64,000 nt of DNA. Origin: Bugula neritina. Its lineage: Eukaryota; Bryozoa; Gymnolaemata; Cheilostomatida; Bugulidae. Below the pieces are notes generated by a model. That model had not been told where the DNA came from. It ran no database searches and was given only the letters and a program-made list of their open reading frames with translations. Positions 48,225 to 60,604 of the stretch are shown in pieces (the stretch's first letter is position 1; the number at the start of each line of letters is the position of its first letter). Both the position numbers and the translations under genes were made by a program. The stretch lies in the NCBI GenBank assembly GCA_964035545.1, contig OZ037765.1, positions 35,415,504-35,479,503 on the forward strand, in the 5' to 3' direction.

Positions 48225-50994
48225 CTAAATTCCTAACAATGCCTTTGCTTCCGCAGCCTCGGCGCGTAACGTGTCACTGGCATACTTTTGTAGCAATTCC
48301 ATTTTCTTGCGTCTAACAATGGCCTCCTCTATGTCCTGTTGGGAGGGTACGGGCACGTGCGAGATGAACTGTTTGGGGCCGTCTGCTGTCTCCAGGACTT
48401 TGTTAGTTTCACCGTCTGAGTCATCTGACAGTCTGCTGCCATTAGCCTCAGTTCCATAGATATCCTCTTCCCCGTCATCTGCAGTCTCTCCGCCTCCTCT
48501 ACTTCTTCCCTTTCTCCACTCCTCAATCATTCTCTGCTGCACCTGAGAAATGTTAGCAGATGACTGACCAAGCACAGGTGTAACTGAACTATTGCTGCCT
48601 TAAGGTGTGACATAACAAACCACCCACCTCCTTCTCCACCTCCCTCTCCAGGGGAACCAAGATGCCGTCGTCTTCATCTCGGTAGCCGTAGTAGTCAGCA
48701 TCTATGTCCTTCATCAGCTCTGCTCTTGTCTTACGAGGTGCTGCCGCTGGCTCCTGTACCACATATGAGTCAATCTCAGACAACCATTCATGATACACCA
48801 TGATACACTTACCATTATACCAGATATACTTACTACTATACCAGATACACTTACTACTGTACCAGATACACTTACTACTATACCAGATACACTTACTACT
48901 ATACCAGATATACTTACTACTATACCAGATATACTTACTACTATACCAGATACACTTACTACTATACCAGATATACTTACTACTATACCAGATATACTTA
49001 CTACTATACCAGATACACTTACTACTATACCACTTACTACTATACCAGATATACTTACTACTATACCAGATATACTTACTACTATACCAGATATACTTAC
49101 TACTATACCATATATACTTACTACTATACCAGATATACTTACTACCGTACCAGATAGACTTAGTACTATACCAGATAACAACAACCTATCACTTACCAAC
49201 TCAAACAGCTCCTTCACTCCAGGCAGGTCCTTGGCAGCTCCGAAATACTTGTATCCTCTGTTTCCTGGAACCTCCTTCCCTTCGTGGTCCAACATCTTTG
49301 GGCCTATCTTTCTGTAGTCTGGACCTCCCAGCTCTTTTATCTGCCAACAAAGGTAAATACATGTGTGCCACAGCATGCTGGAGAGAGAGATCAGTGCCTG
49401 CAGACAACTTATCTCACTGACTAATATACACAACTCACCCGGTCTTCCCAATGCCCCTTCTCCCGAAGAAGCTTGTTAATTTCATCGTTGAGATCACGCA
49501 ATTTGAACTCGCCCAGTCCGGCATTCTGAATTTGAGAAACCTTTTTTGAAACTTCTCCTAGAATTTGGCGCCTCCATTTCTCAGCTTTTCTCAGATCATC
49601 ACACTCTGTGGCCAAGTATGGGCGACGCTCTTTATCTTCTGAAATCAGCCAATCATATATCATAACACAATCAGCCAATCATATATCATAACACAATCAG
49701 CCAATCAAATATCATAACACGGTCAGCCATCATAACGATGTCAGCCATCAAAACTATTGCCAAAACTTGTGAGAAGCTCTTCTTACAAGAGAGAGGGCAT
49801 GAGTCCTACCTGTTTGTTACTGAATGGCTCAAAGTAGCACATGCCACCCATTTATTTTACTCGGACACTAAAATTAACCTAATTTCAAACAATGAGTTTT
49901 TGTTTGAGTGACAAGTTTCATATTTTGCTGGCTGGGTTAAATGTCATGTGTATGGTTTGAAACAAAGATACTTATAAAAAGAAATAACTAATCACAAATC
50001 ACAAAATGCTAACTGCCATCGATATTTGTTTTTCAACCAAAAATTATACCTATTAGCAAATAATAAATCGGGAAATTGTGAATTTCTTGCAAACTTGTAA
50101 ATTTATTTTTTCAAATCAGTCAAGCAGTCATTCCAAAAATAGCTGTAAACAACTGTAGCCTATTGTGATAAAACCAATTTTGCAAACTGTTTTAATGCAA
50201 CTCAACCATCTATCATGACAATATTATCCAAATCTGAAAACAATTTAAGTTCATATATCCATTATGAAATAAATTTCAATGATTACAAAGACAGTCGGTT
50301 TCTTAGTACAATTGTTGAACACTCGTATTCAAAAACTTTTAGAATATAGGTATAGATACAGGTCTACACACTTTTATATCATATCTAACTCTTTTTGTAA
50401 GCATGCATAAACTTTACAACAGAAACTACACATAGGATACCATAAAAATACTCCACTCGAACTTCACTACTAAGCATTGCACTTCACAGTCAGATTTGGT
50501 ATTACATTATACAACTATAATAATTGCCTTGAAAATAAAAAATATTGTTTAAAGTTCGCCAATATTAATTATCATAAAGATTATACTAATCCATCAAACG
50601 TAATAAAACAATTTAAGACCATATCAATCAATATGAATACGAATTCCCCTTATTATATATTTATATTGAACAGTAATTAATAGTAACTCACAACGTCAAC
50701 TGACACTGTGAGTAAGTAACACGGATGGTTACTGATCACCGTCAAGTGTAAACATTTCATAAATATAATACTTATAGTTACATTTCCTATTGTTCGCAGC
50801 TACACTTGCAGTTATTGCAACATCCTACAGGGCTAAAACAGACTCAGTTTTACTTTTAGTTTTAGTTTAATTTATATTTAATTTCATTTTATAAGACTAA
50901 ATACTTCTCTAGTAACTACCGTACCTCCTTTTTCTTCGAATGCTGCTCTCCAACGTGCAAGTGCCGTCATAGCTTTTTCTGTATTTCTTGCCAT
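48225..50994 (-). CDS. ISY1: ISY1 pre-mRNA splicing factor, complete
   Basis: ISY1 is a spliceosome component of the NTC-associated group that acts in the catalytic stage of nuclear splicing. Five exons: 50994-50925 (ATG), 49638-49439, 49340-49197, 48753-48628, 48542-48225. Phases match and the product is 285 aa, the same length as human ISY1. It starts MARNTEKAMTALARW. Family blocks follow: KAEKWRRQILGEVSKKV, IQNAGLGEF with LRDLNDEINKLLREKGHW, KELGGPDY, GNRGYKYFGAAKDLPGV, PRKTRAELM with ADYYGYRDEDDG, then an acidic variable stretch and VPVPSQQDIEEAIVRRKKM near the C-terminus. Intron 3 holds a donor-derived array. The first intron (49639-50924) is AT-rich and contains no array. Confidence 0.97.
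48800..49196 (-). repeat. Donor-derived minisatellite, 21 bp, ISY1 intron 3
   Basis: Read on the ISY1 strand, the exon donor TTG/gtaagtgat is followed by about 17 copies of tagtagtaagtatatctggt. Each keeps a gtaagt core. Confidence 0.88.
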
Positions 50995-53833
50995 TTTTAA
51001 TTAGTGTATTTAAAATTAAATTGCTTGCATTTACCATGAAATTAATACTAAAAAATAATGTAACGTGAAAAGGAAACTCAAACTAATACTGATCGGAAAC
51101 CAAACTAAAGAATAAAATTCTGACTCGCTGACGAAGTATAGTTGGTTTTCTCACAGCATTGCCATGGTTTTGTCTTCAAGAGAACCACTTTAAAGTTAAA
51201 AAATATTGCCTAAACTTTAGTAAATAATAAATAAAAAATAATGTTGATGTTTTCTATTTGTCTGTAAAGTTACAACAAGCCTAGCTAAAGGGTTAAAGTT
51301 CAATAAAGCAAATAGTTTCTTCTTTTTGAGACAACTCCAATATTGCAACGTTGCTTTTATGTGGCCTTGACTGTAGTTGAAAACACGATTTTGCGTACAA
51401 AGAGAGTGAAACGTACCACCGTACGATATTTTTCTTTCGATTATTGAAATAAGGCCATTTTATGATACAATTTTCATACATTTACTATTACTATTAATTA
51501 GTATTAGTATTGGTAAATTACTATTGGTATTAGTATTACTATTACTATTAGTATTAATATTTACTTCTAGTTCTAGCCATAACAATTACAGTAAGTCAAT
51601 AGCTATAATAAGCGATACTAAATTGAAATAATCATTATGGGAACATTGATAATATTAATAATAATAAATTTATATTTATAATCATAATGATAATGATAAT
51701 CATAATGATACTATAAAGTATAATCATAATGGTAATTGATTATGATAATACTAATAGTACTAATACTAATAGTAAAAGCAATACTAATACTTATACTAAT
51801 AGTAATGCTAATTACTAATACTAATGTCTAATAGTAATACTAATACTAATAGTAATAGTGTTCAATTAGGGAATTTTCCCGATAATAAATTATTATCATT
51901 ATCATTAGGATAATTTTACCAACATTTTAATTTCATTTTATTTTATATATAATATTAATAATGATAATCATAATAATCATTATATTATTTTATTATATAA
52001 TAATCACTTACCACTTTGACTTTCACTATCAGCCATCGTCATCAGGATAGATACTCATAGTCATAGTCATACTGATACTGATACTAATTCACTAATACTA
52101 ATAGTAATAACTAATAAGTAATATTTTTTATTAATTGTAAAACCTAAAATCATTATTATAATCTATGGGCATGGGTATGGATAAGTATATGAAATCGGTC
52201 ATCATCATCATGATTATCGTTGCCATTATGATAGAGTGATAATGATTATGATTATTCAGATAGTGATTTACATTATCATTATCATAATTATAATTCTAAA
52301 TTAATAATTATAAATTGCCTCAGTTAAAGTAGGACTTACGCAGCAACTAGAATGTCTACAGGGAAGCCTCTAGCTACAATTTATATTACACCAGGCCAGG
52401 GTTAGCACTTGTTACAGCATTTGCTGTAATTTATGATAACTAATAGTAATAATGATACTAATACTTAAAGTTTTTTCTCATAGTTACCTTGTTTTTCGTT
52501 CTAAATTTCTAGTTATGCTGTTATTGTGATTATCCGTATAGCTATGATAAATATTCTCTTCTTTATTTTTCTAGCAATTTATGTATCTTCCTCTACATTT
52601 CATTTGCAATTCTGGTAAGTTATAATATGGCAGAAGTCCGTATTATTATCCCTGGAACTTAACTTAGTTACAATCTATGGGAAATCACTATTATAATCAA
52701 CATTCACTTAAAGTAATTAAAGGTTTGTTTTAGCACTCATTGACCTTCTATGATTTCTATGGTGCCCTAGTGTCTAGGTGCCATCAGATTGTTACTGTTC
52801 AATTATTTCTCAATCTTTTCATAACTTCAATGTTTTTGTTGAAATTCAATGGGAAACTTATCTAAACTTGTTTGTATTGCTGTTGAGGATTGGTTGACTA
52901 GGATCAACATTTGCTGTCCTACTGCAATACCAATTGTATGATTAGTCAGTATAAGTGTTGCTAACCAAACAGCTCATCATGATGGTCGCTGTATCTCAAG
53001 TCCTATCAACATTACAACTTTAACCCAACATGTAGTATATTTTCTTGGCTTGTCTGTAAACAGCTAGCGGTAGTGCCTTAGTATATTCATGCTGATGTTG
53101 CAATATAAATAGTTTATTGCTGTCATTAGATGTGGTGGAAATTTCTAAACATTTTACAAGATAATTTGCGATAATGTTGCCTTTATATCGGAACATATTT
53201 ATGTCTTCAACTACTTTGGTATAGATGAAATGTTATTCTATGCAGCAGTGTATCATGTCACATGTGGCTGCTGTATTTTGTTTTACTAAAAAGGCTGTTG
53301 AGAAGATCACAAAAGTTTAGACTAGATTATGCAGGGCAGTCTCAGTATTTTCCCATTCTATTTAAACATCTAAACATATGCAGTTTGATGCATGCTTGTA
53401 GAAAAAAAAAATTTATGTTTCTTTTCTTATTCATTAAAAATAAATTATGACATGCAAGGAAAGAATTGACACCCAACATTACATATTACAATATTAATAT
53501 ATTCTCAAAAGACTCATACTAATGGCATTATTCGCTTTACCAATGTGACTATCATATAGGTGAATATATAGCATGAAGATCTTCTGATATTGCTTAATGG
53601 TAGTATTACTATTAGTAGAGTAGAGTTTCTCTCTGTGTTGAGTAACACCAAGTCTGGTCAGTGCTGAATGTTTTGTCCTAATGAAGGTTACATGACTATC
53701 CTGATATGATGACATGCCAACAGGAAGTAATGTACATTACTCTCAGCTGTTCATGTCTATGTTGCAGATATACCTCTAAGCATGTAATCTACACACCATA
53801 TTCTGCTGAGGTAGTAGACATGGAAATACTAAA
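50995..53833. other. Divergent intergenic region between ISY1 and B4GALT7
   Basis: ISY1 (-) and the galactosyltransferase (+) start codons face away across 2.8 kb. The region is AT-rich, with low-complexity att/act and aat/gat triplet runs at about 51480-52320. No gene or clear promoter motif is visible. Confidence 0.6.
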
Positions 53834-54954
53834 ATGCCTCGAATACAATGGAAAAGAAACCGGATCGTGCTGATATGCGTCAGCGTTGCTTGTTTTCTTT
53901 TACTCAGTTTGAAATTGCTAGGTTATTCCCTCCTCCATCAGAGAGTTTCTGAAGATAGACTTAGGACTAGTAAAGTATCTTTTACGATCCCGCCCCTTCC
54001 TACTCAGCATAAACTGGCCGTAATAGTTCCGTTTAGAGACAGGTTTGAGGAACTGTTAGAGTTTGTTCCCCATATGCACAGCTTCTTGAAGAATGCCTCC
54101 ATAGCGCATAAGATATACGTAATCAACCAGGTGGACACTCACAGGTTCAACAGAGCCTCCCTAATCAATGTGGGGTATAAGCTGAGTGTACTAGAGTGCG
54201 ATTACCTGGCCATGCATGATGTAGACTTGTTACCTCTCAACCCTCTCCTAGACTACGGCTTCCCTGCAGACCACGTGTTCCACGTCGCCTCTCCCTACCT
54301 CCACCCTATTTATCACTACAAGAAGTTTGTTGGAGGGATTTTACTGCTAACTCACGCTCACTTTCAGCGACTTAATGGATTGTCTAATAGGTACGTGTGC
54401 ATTACTCTGTGTACATTACTATGTGTACATTACTCTGTGTGTACATTACTCTCTGTACATTACTATATATATACATTACTCTCTGTACATTACTCTGTAT
54501 ACATTACTCTGTGTACATTACTCTCTGTACATTACTCTGTATACATTACTCTGTATACATTACTCTCTGTACATTACTCTCTGTACATTACTCTCTGTAC
54601 ATTACTCTGTCTTCATTCAGGTACTGGGGATGGGGTAGAGAAGATGACGAGTTCTATGTACGTATGAAGGAAGCAGACCTGACTATTCTCCGCCCAGACC
54701 TTGAGAAGGTCACCACTGGCTATAAAACATTTCGCCACATTCACGACCGGAAACGTCGCCCCAGGGACAACAAACGTTACGGCAATCAGGGACCCTCCGG
54801 GTCCCACAGGGACAGAAAAACTGGATTAGCTGATGTAGATTTTGATTTAATAAGCAAACACAGGATTGTTATTGAGAATTCGCCAGCAACTATATACAAT
54901 GTTGAGTTACAATGTGATGTTACAGATACCCCTTGGTGTGATGCTCCTACCTAG
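53834..54954 (+). CDS. B4GALT7: Xylosylprotein beta-1,4-galactosyltransferase (B4GALT7 type)
   Basis: Predicted Golgi type II enzyme that adds the first galactose to xylose in the glycosaminoglycan-protein linker, using UDP-galactose and Mn2+. Two exons, 53834-54390 and 54621-54954, with matching phase, give 296 aa (human B4GALT7 is 327). A short basic tail is followed by a hydrophobic anchor (about residues 10-28, IVLICVSVACFLLLSLKLLG). Family motifs: VIVPFRDRFEELLEF, NQVDTHRFNRASLINVGY, the metal-binding DVD in MHDVDLLPLN, KKFVGGILLLTHAHF, and across the splice site YWGWGREDDEFYVRM. These are the B4GALT signatures, and the HDVDLLPLN form fits B4GALT7 rather than B4GALT1-6. The upstream ATG at 53820 is in another frame. 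Confidence 0.93.
54391..54615 (+). repeat. 14-bp array in the B4GALT7 intron
   Basis: About 15 copies of tgtacattactctg beginning within 10 bases of the donor (AATAG then gtacgtgtgcattactctg). The first unit overlaps the donor, so this may be a weak donor-derived case. Confidence 0.85.
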
Positions 54955-57303
54955 CTGTTCTACTACCTTTATACTCTCTCATTATATACTATCTGTAAGG
55001 TGCTCTGTCTATTATTTAGTCATCTATTTGTAAAGGAAATTCACATCCTGATTTCAGTACGAGTCTTTTAGAATTGTTTACAACGACCAACTATTTTATA
55101 TGATCCCTATTGGTAGTGTTCACACAGGAGTCTAATTTACACATTTCCTGTGCAGGGTGTTGGGGTGTAGTTCTCTCATCTTTATTCTAATAACTTATTC
55201 TGTTAGAAACACTACACTAGTATTTCATATGCTGACAATCAAAGTAAACTTAACAGTGACTTAACTTTTGTAACCAACATGTTTGTACAACTCATTCTAA
55301 TAAACGTGTAACATTCCCTGCTTCTGTTTCCATGTGAATAGAAACAGCTGTTTGACTGTTTGACCTGGATATGATATGCCAGTAACACTCACTGTTCTAC
55401 ATGGTGATGTATTTACTTACCAACTTGCAAACATGACTGAGTACTTGATGGTAGTTTGCTCAGAGTCTAGACCAGCTCACATCCAGTTGAATTACTTGTT
55501 AGTGTCAGTACTTGAACTTTGAATCCTCCTGCTGCAATTACTTGCATGATTTGACTTGACCTTTTCAACTATATAATAGACTTGAATGGAGTTACATAAG
55601 AATTTAACTGGTTGGATTTACTGAGTATAATGATATATTGCAGCAAGAGAGCGTGTTCTGTTAGGACTCCGAGTTTACTGGTTAGCAATGCCTATGACTC
55701 ACTCTCAGCTATATAACTACAGTCATTGTTTATGTTATGCACACCTAGATAACCTGCTGACCTAACCCTTGCAGCTGACACTTATTTGTTGATGTAATAA
55801 GAGCGTAAATGACTCATCTTTTGTTATGCTGACTTAGATTATACCTTCAAAGTCTGCTGGCAAAAGGTTGGGATTTATTGTGATGGCTCTAATAAAAACA
55901 TATGTTGTCTGAAAACACGGAGATCAGAATTCAAGATGAAATGTTTTGTAGTAAAATATTATAATATTTTATATGCTGTGTGGTTTATAGGAAACACATA
56001 TAAACAAAACCTCCAGTTTTTAACTTGATATACATTGTTTAGATACTTCCTCTACATTGTTCATGAATCGTGTGGAACTGACACTATTCATATAGTACAA
56101 TAAACCATGAATAAATATGTAAACAAATATCACGCAATAACATATTACTCTACAAGCCATATTAATAAGTAATAAAACTGCAGGCAAATACCAAAATAAT
56201 ATAATATATACAATAATTGTAACTAATTCCTTTGTGCTGTAGATATTTCAGAATACTATATTTGTTATCGTTTTTCTATACTGGCATATAGGTATCCTGG
56301 TTGTATATGTTATACATTATTTTTAGTGTGGTTGTATTTTTTATACAGTATGTTTATAGTGAGAATGTATATGTTACACATTATATACATTAAATCCTGG
56401 TATATATATAACAGCACCTTCAGTTTACCTTGCAGTTGGTGTATATAATGAACCATTTGAAATCTTCTCATCTATTCCAGGCTATGATTTATTTTGTACA
56501 ATTATATTATTACCATCATTCTGGTGTTATTCTTTTATTAAAGTGTAACCTAATGCGAACTCTCCTTTCTTTAGCTAGAGGAGGCTAGGAAACCTACAAA
56601 GGGGTACTCTGATGATAAATATTAACTAAAACTAGGTAAATTCTTTAGCAAAGGTATAATAGACACACAATTAACATATATGGTAATTAGTGTGTATTAT
56701 AGAATCTTTTTATATCCTAAATATTTCCATGACTATACTCAGTTGGGTTGTCTCACCTTGTGTATTTTCATAGTGCTGAAACAATGGTATGTATAAGTAT
56801 CAAAATCTTATATCTGGTACTTATGACCTTTCAGAATAGCTAGCATTATTTTACTTGATGACACTTGAATTTTAGCACTTTTATAAATACTGGTTAAAAA
56901 TGTATAACATGTTTTACCAAAATCAACGTTTTAATTAGAGAACTAGAAAATTGAAATGTGTAGCCTAGTGTTTAAAGGAGAAAAAAGCAAAATGCAAAAT
57001 ATTATGAATATTATTATAAGATAATAAAACAGAAGATGTAACGACATAATTCCATAGGATGTAAAAATAAAGTTTAAATTTAAAAACACTCTGTAGAATA
57101 TAAATGTTTATATGAAGACTCGTTAAAGTTAAAAGAGAAATGATGCAATATGAATGTATCTTTTTGTTGGTTGGTAGAATAAATGTTATTCAAACTCAAA
57201 GTCCAAAGTTGCAGGCGTCATTTTGTTGGTATTAGGAGCAACATACTTCATATTGGATGAAGTTTTCTAATTTCCAATCTGAAACTCAGAGTCAGACATA
57301 CTG
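54955..57303. other. Convergent intergenic region with B4GALT7 3' UTR
   Basis: Unique AT-rich sequence between the ends of B4GALT7 (+) and the Roc-caspase gene (-). I see no gene in it. Confidence 0.6.
55299..55304 (+). promoter_or_regulatory. Candidate B4GALT7 poly(A) signal
   Basis: AATAAA about 345 bases after the stop, followed by a tgt-rich stretch (acgtgtaac, gcttctgtttcc). Confidence 0.5.
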
Positions 57304-60300
57304 TTATATTATAGAACATGAGTTCCATATTCTATATAACATGGTAGAGCCAACGGACTCTGGTTCTTTCTCTCCTTCTATCTGAGTAGCTCCTTGATGG
57401 ATATCTGTACCAGAAACTCCGTTGTATCCAGGAAACAGGTAGAGTTTCCTTTCATGAGAGAGAGTGTCACTAGCATCTACCAGCTGTCCAGTTAGAATGT
57501 TCTTCGTTCTCTTACAATATTTGCTGATTCTGTGTTGAACCTGTAATAATATTTTCTAACAGTATCTAGTATATAGAATATGTAACATGTTTTAACAATA
57601 TTATATAATATATAGAATATGTAACATAATCTAACAGTATCTAGTATATAGAATATGTAACATACTCTAACAGTATCTAGTATATAGAATATGTAACATA
57701 TTCTAACAGCATCTAGTATATAGAATATGTAACATGTTTTAACAATATTATATAATATATAGAATATGTAACATAATCTAACAGCATCTAGTATATAGAA
57801 TATGTAACATGTTTTAACAATATTATATAATATATAGAATATGTAACATAATCTAACAGCATCTAGTATATAGAATATGTAACATACTCTAACAGTATCT
57901 AGTATATAGAATATGTAACATAATCTAACAGTATATAGTATATAGAATATGTAACATAATCTAACAGTATATAGTATATAGAATATGTAACATAATCTAA
58001 CAGTATATAGTATATATAATATGTAACATACTCTAACAGTATCTAGTATATAGAATATGTAACATACTCTAACAGTATCTAGTATATAGAATATGTAACA
58101 TAATCTAACAGTATCTAGTATATAGAATATGTAACATAATCTAACAGTATCTAGTATATAGAATATGTAACATACTCTAACAGCATCTAATATATAGAAT
58201 ATGTAACATAATCTAACAGTATATAGTATATAGAATATGTAACATAATCTAACAGCATCTAGTATATAGAATATGTAACATAATCTAACAGTATATAGTA
58301 TATAGAATATGTAACATAATCTAACAGCATCTAGTATATAGAATATGTAACATGTTCTAACAATAGCTTCACAATATCCCCAGCCTGTAAACTTTCATGC
58401 AGTTATAGCTTAGCCGATTAAAATTTCAATCATATACATGCTATTGGTTCACAGGAATATCAGTAACAAATACCAAAATGACTAACAACTGAAATATTAA
58501 AAACTAAAACTTAATCTCATATAATATTTCTTAAGCTTTTAGCTTTCAATTATTTTCCAAGTATCTGTTATGTTTTGATGAAACTTTTTGTATCATGTAA
58601 CACATTTACCGCTTTGTAGATCTCATGCATATCACGATGACAGGCATGTCTGTAGAGAGTTCTGACCAGACATCTGACTAGTAGAGAACCGTACACAGGA
58701 TGTCTTATAGACACATAGGCTATAACAAAGTGAAAACTCTAATATACTATATATGGTACATCATCAGTACTCTCAGATATGTACATATGTTCTTATGCTT
58801 TACCACCTAATTTATACAACTGATAGTATGCTATAGGCATATATATGAACCCACTGTAAATATTGCAACAACAAAAAATACTACTGAGGTAGTCACAAAG
58901 TGAATAGCTTGATCGATTTTTTTTACAAATTTACACTGTGTCACAAAACTCTATAGTTCCAAGGTAAACCAACATTAAAATCACATACAAAAGACTACTT
59001 TTGAAGAACAGTTAAGATACTCACAATCAAAGCTGGCTTTTATAACAAACAGGTTTTCACAGTGAAGTGTCTCAATTCCATCTCCTTTATAATATCCACC
59101 AGAGAAGTACTTTGGAGGAGTGAATACTTCTGGTTGAGTCACACTCTCATCTTCATCACCAAATTCATTGTCTCCTCCTGTCTCTACATCCTTGTGTCCT
59201 TTCTTACCCAAATCTTTTCTACCTGTTTACCATGGAATATTGAAGCAGTTATTGTTAAGCAGCAGTTGAATAGTACCAGTAAAAGTGCACTGTCTGTGAC
59301 TGTATTTCAAATAAATACAACATATCAACTCAATAGAAACTCACCACCACTACAAGCTTGGATAACAACCAGTTTAGGTTTATCAGCAACCACTGGGTTC
59401 TGAGGAACAGATAGTACGTCATACAGGTCTGTCAGTTTCACCAACTTTCCATCTGAACCATAGACATGACCCTCAACTCCATGAGATCCAATAAACAGGA
59501 AGAACATCCCATAGTCTGCATTCTTCACATCATTCACTTCTTGCTTTACTGTTTCCCACATCTCCTGTGGTTACATTCAGTATAATGTGAAAACTTTGTC
59601 AGCAGCCAAGTGAAGAAAATAAATATCATTTAATGAATCATTCTGTTTGTTGCAAATTAGTCTGCATATTAAGAGAATTGAGTTTTTCATAATATTTAGG
59701 ACTTTTCTGATTTGAAGTATCCCTCATCAAATTCTTTCTTTTCCAGTAATTTGTTGTGAAATAACCACTGTATGCGTAAAATCTAAAGATGAGATTTTGC
59801 TAATTGAAGTTCATTTTGCATGTTTCCTACCAAGATATCATGATTGAGAAGGTTCAAATGAGACATTTTAATGTAACCATGGTATGTGTAAAATAACAAA
59901 GTATACTATAATAAATATTTAGCTATCGTTTTTTTCATTTATAAAACACAATGTGTCAAAACCTGAGCAGAGAGGTCCTTTTTGGTTACAACATCAAACT
60001 GAAAGGAGTTCAACAAATGTTCTAAATTTTTAACATCTACATCAGAGCCCTGTCTATAATAATCTGGATGAGCTTTCACTTCTTTGTTGTTGATTAAAAC
60101 AGCTCTGCCTCTTCTCCTAGTCATAGGAAACACCTGGATGTTGTAGATATAAGTAAATTAAAACTCAATACACAAAATCGCAAAGCTGACAAAACGTATG
60201 CAGACGGTTGATTCAAAATACTATTCCTTGTAGTCTTTTCAAAATTTTGCTCACTTTATCAGAGTTCAAGAACAAGTCTGTAGTTTTCTGTTTAGATGTA

Positions 60301-60442
60301 GGAACAGGTGTCTGGTGAAGAAAAAGTTTCTTTCTGTCAGCATCAGCTTTGGGCACCAGATAGTCATCATCATCAGACAAATCACTTTCTTCATGTTCCT
60401 CACTGGGCTGACTTGATGTAGTCGGTGTAGTTGTAAATAGCC
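57304..60442 (-). CDS. Caspase part of the fusion gene
   Basis: Linker exon 60442-60255 holds an acidic DLSDDDDYLVPKAD stretch. The p20 core starts at MTRRRGRAVLINN (RG as in the caspase S1 arginine position), then the QGSDVDVKNLEHLL block, catalytic His in FIGSHG (about residue 821) and catalytic Cys in QACSGG (about 864). The inter-subunit linker (exon 59222-59025) is unusually rich in Asp/Glu (GDEDESV), giving possible processing sites. The p10 has SYVSIRHPVYGSLLV, with the substrate-binding S-x-R, and ends with YLFPGYN plus an extra 40 residues. All residues needed for activity appear present. Confidence 0.88.
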
Positions 60443-60518
60443 CTAAAATAACTAATGACTCTACTACATGTATCTAATAACTGTTGTGTTTACATCGAGG
60501 TTATATTATAATTTAGAG

Positions 60519-60604
<86 letters not shown>

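Noticed and set aside
57304-60442. Separate caspase gene independent of the Roc-COR gene
   Set aside because: No methionine precedes the core in the linker exon, and exon phases run on from the coiled-coil exon. Kept as the main alternative, to be settled by transcripts.
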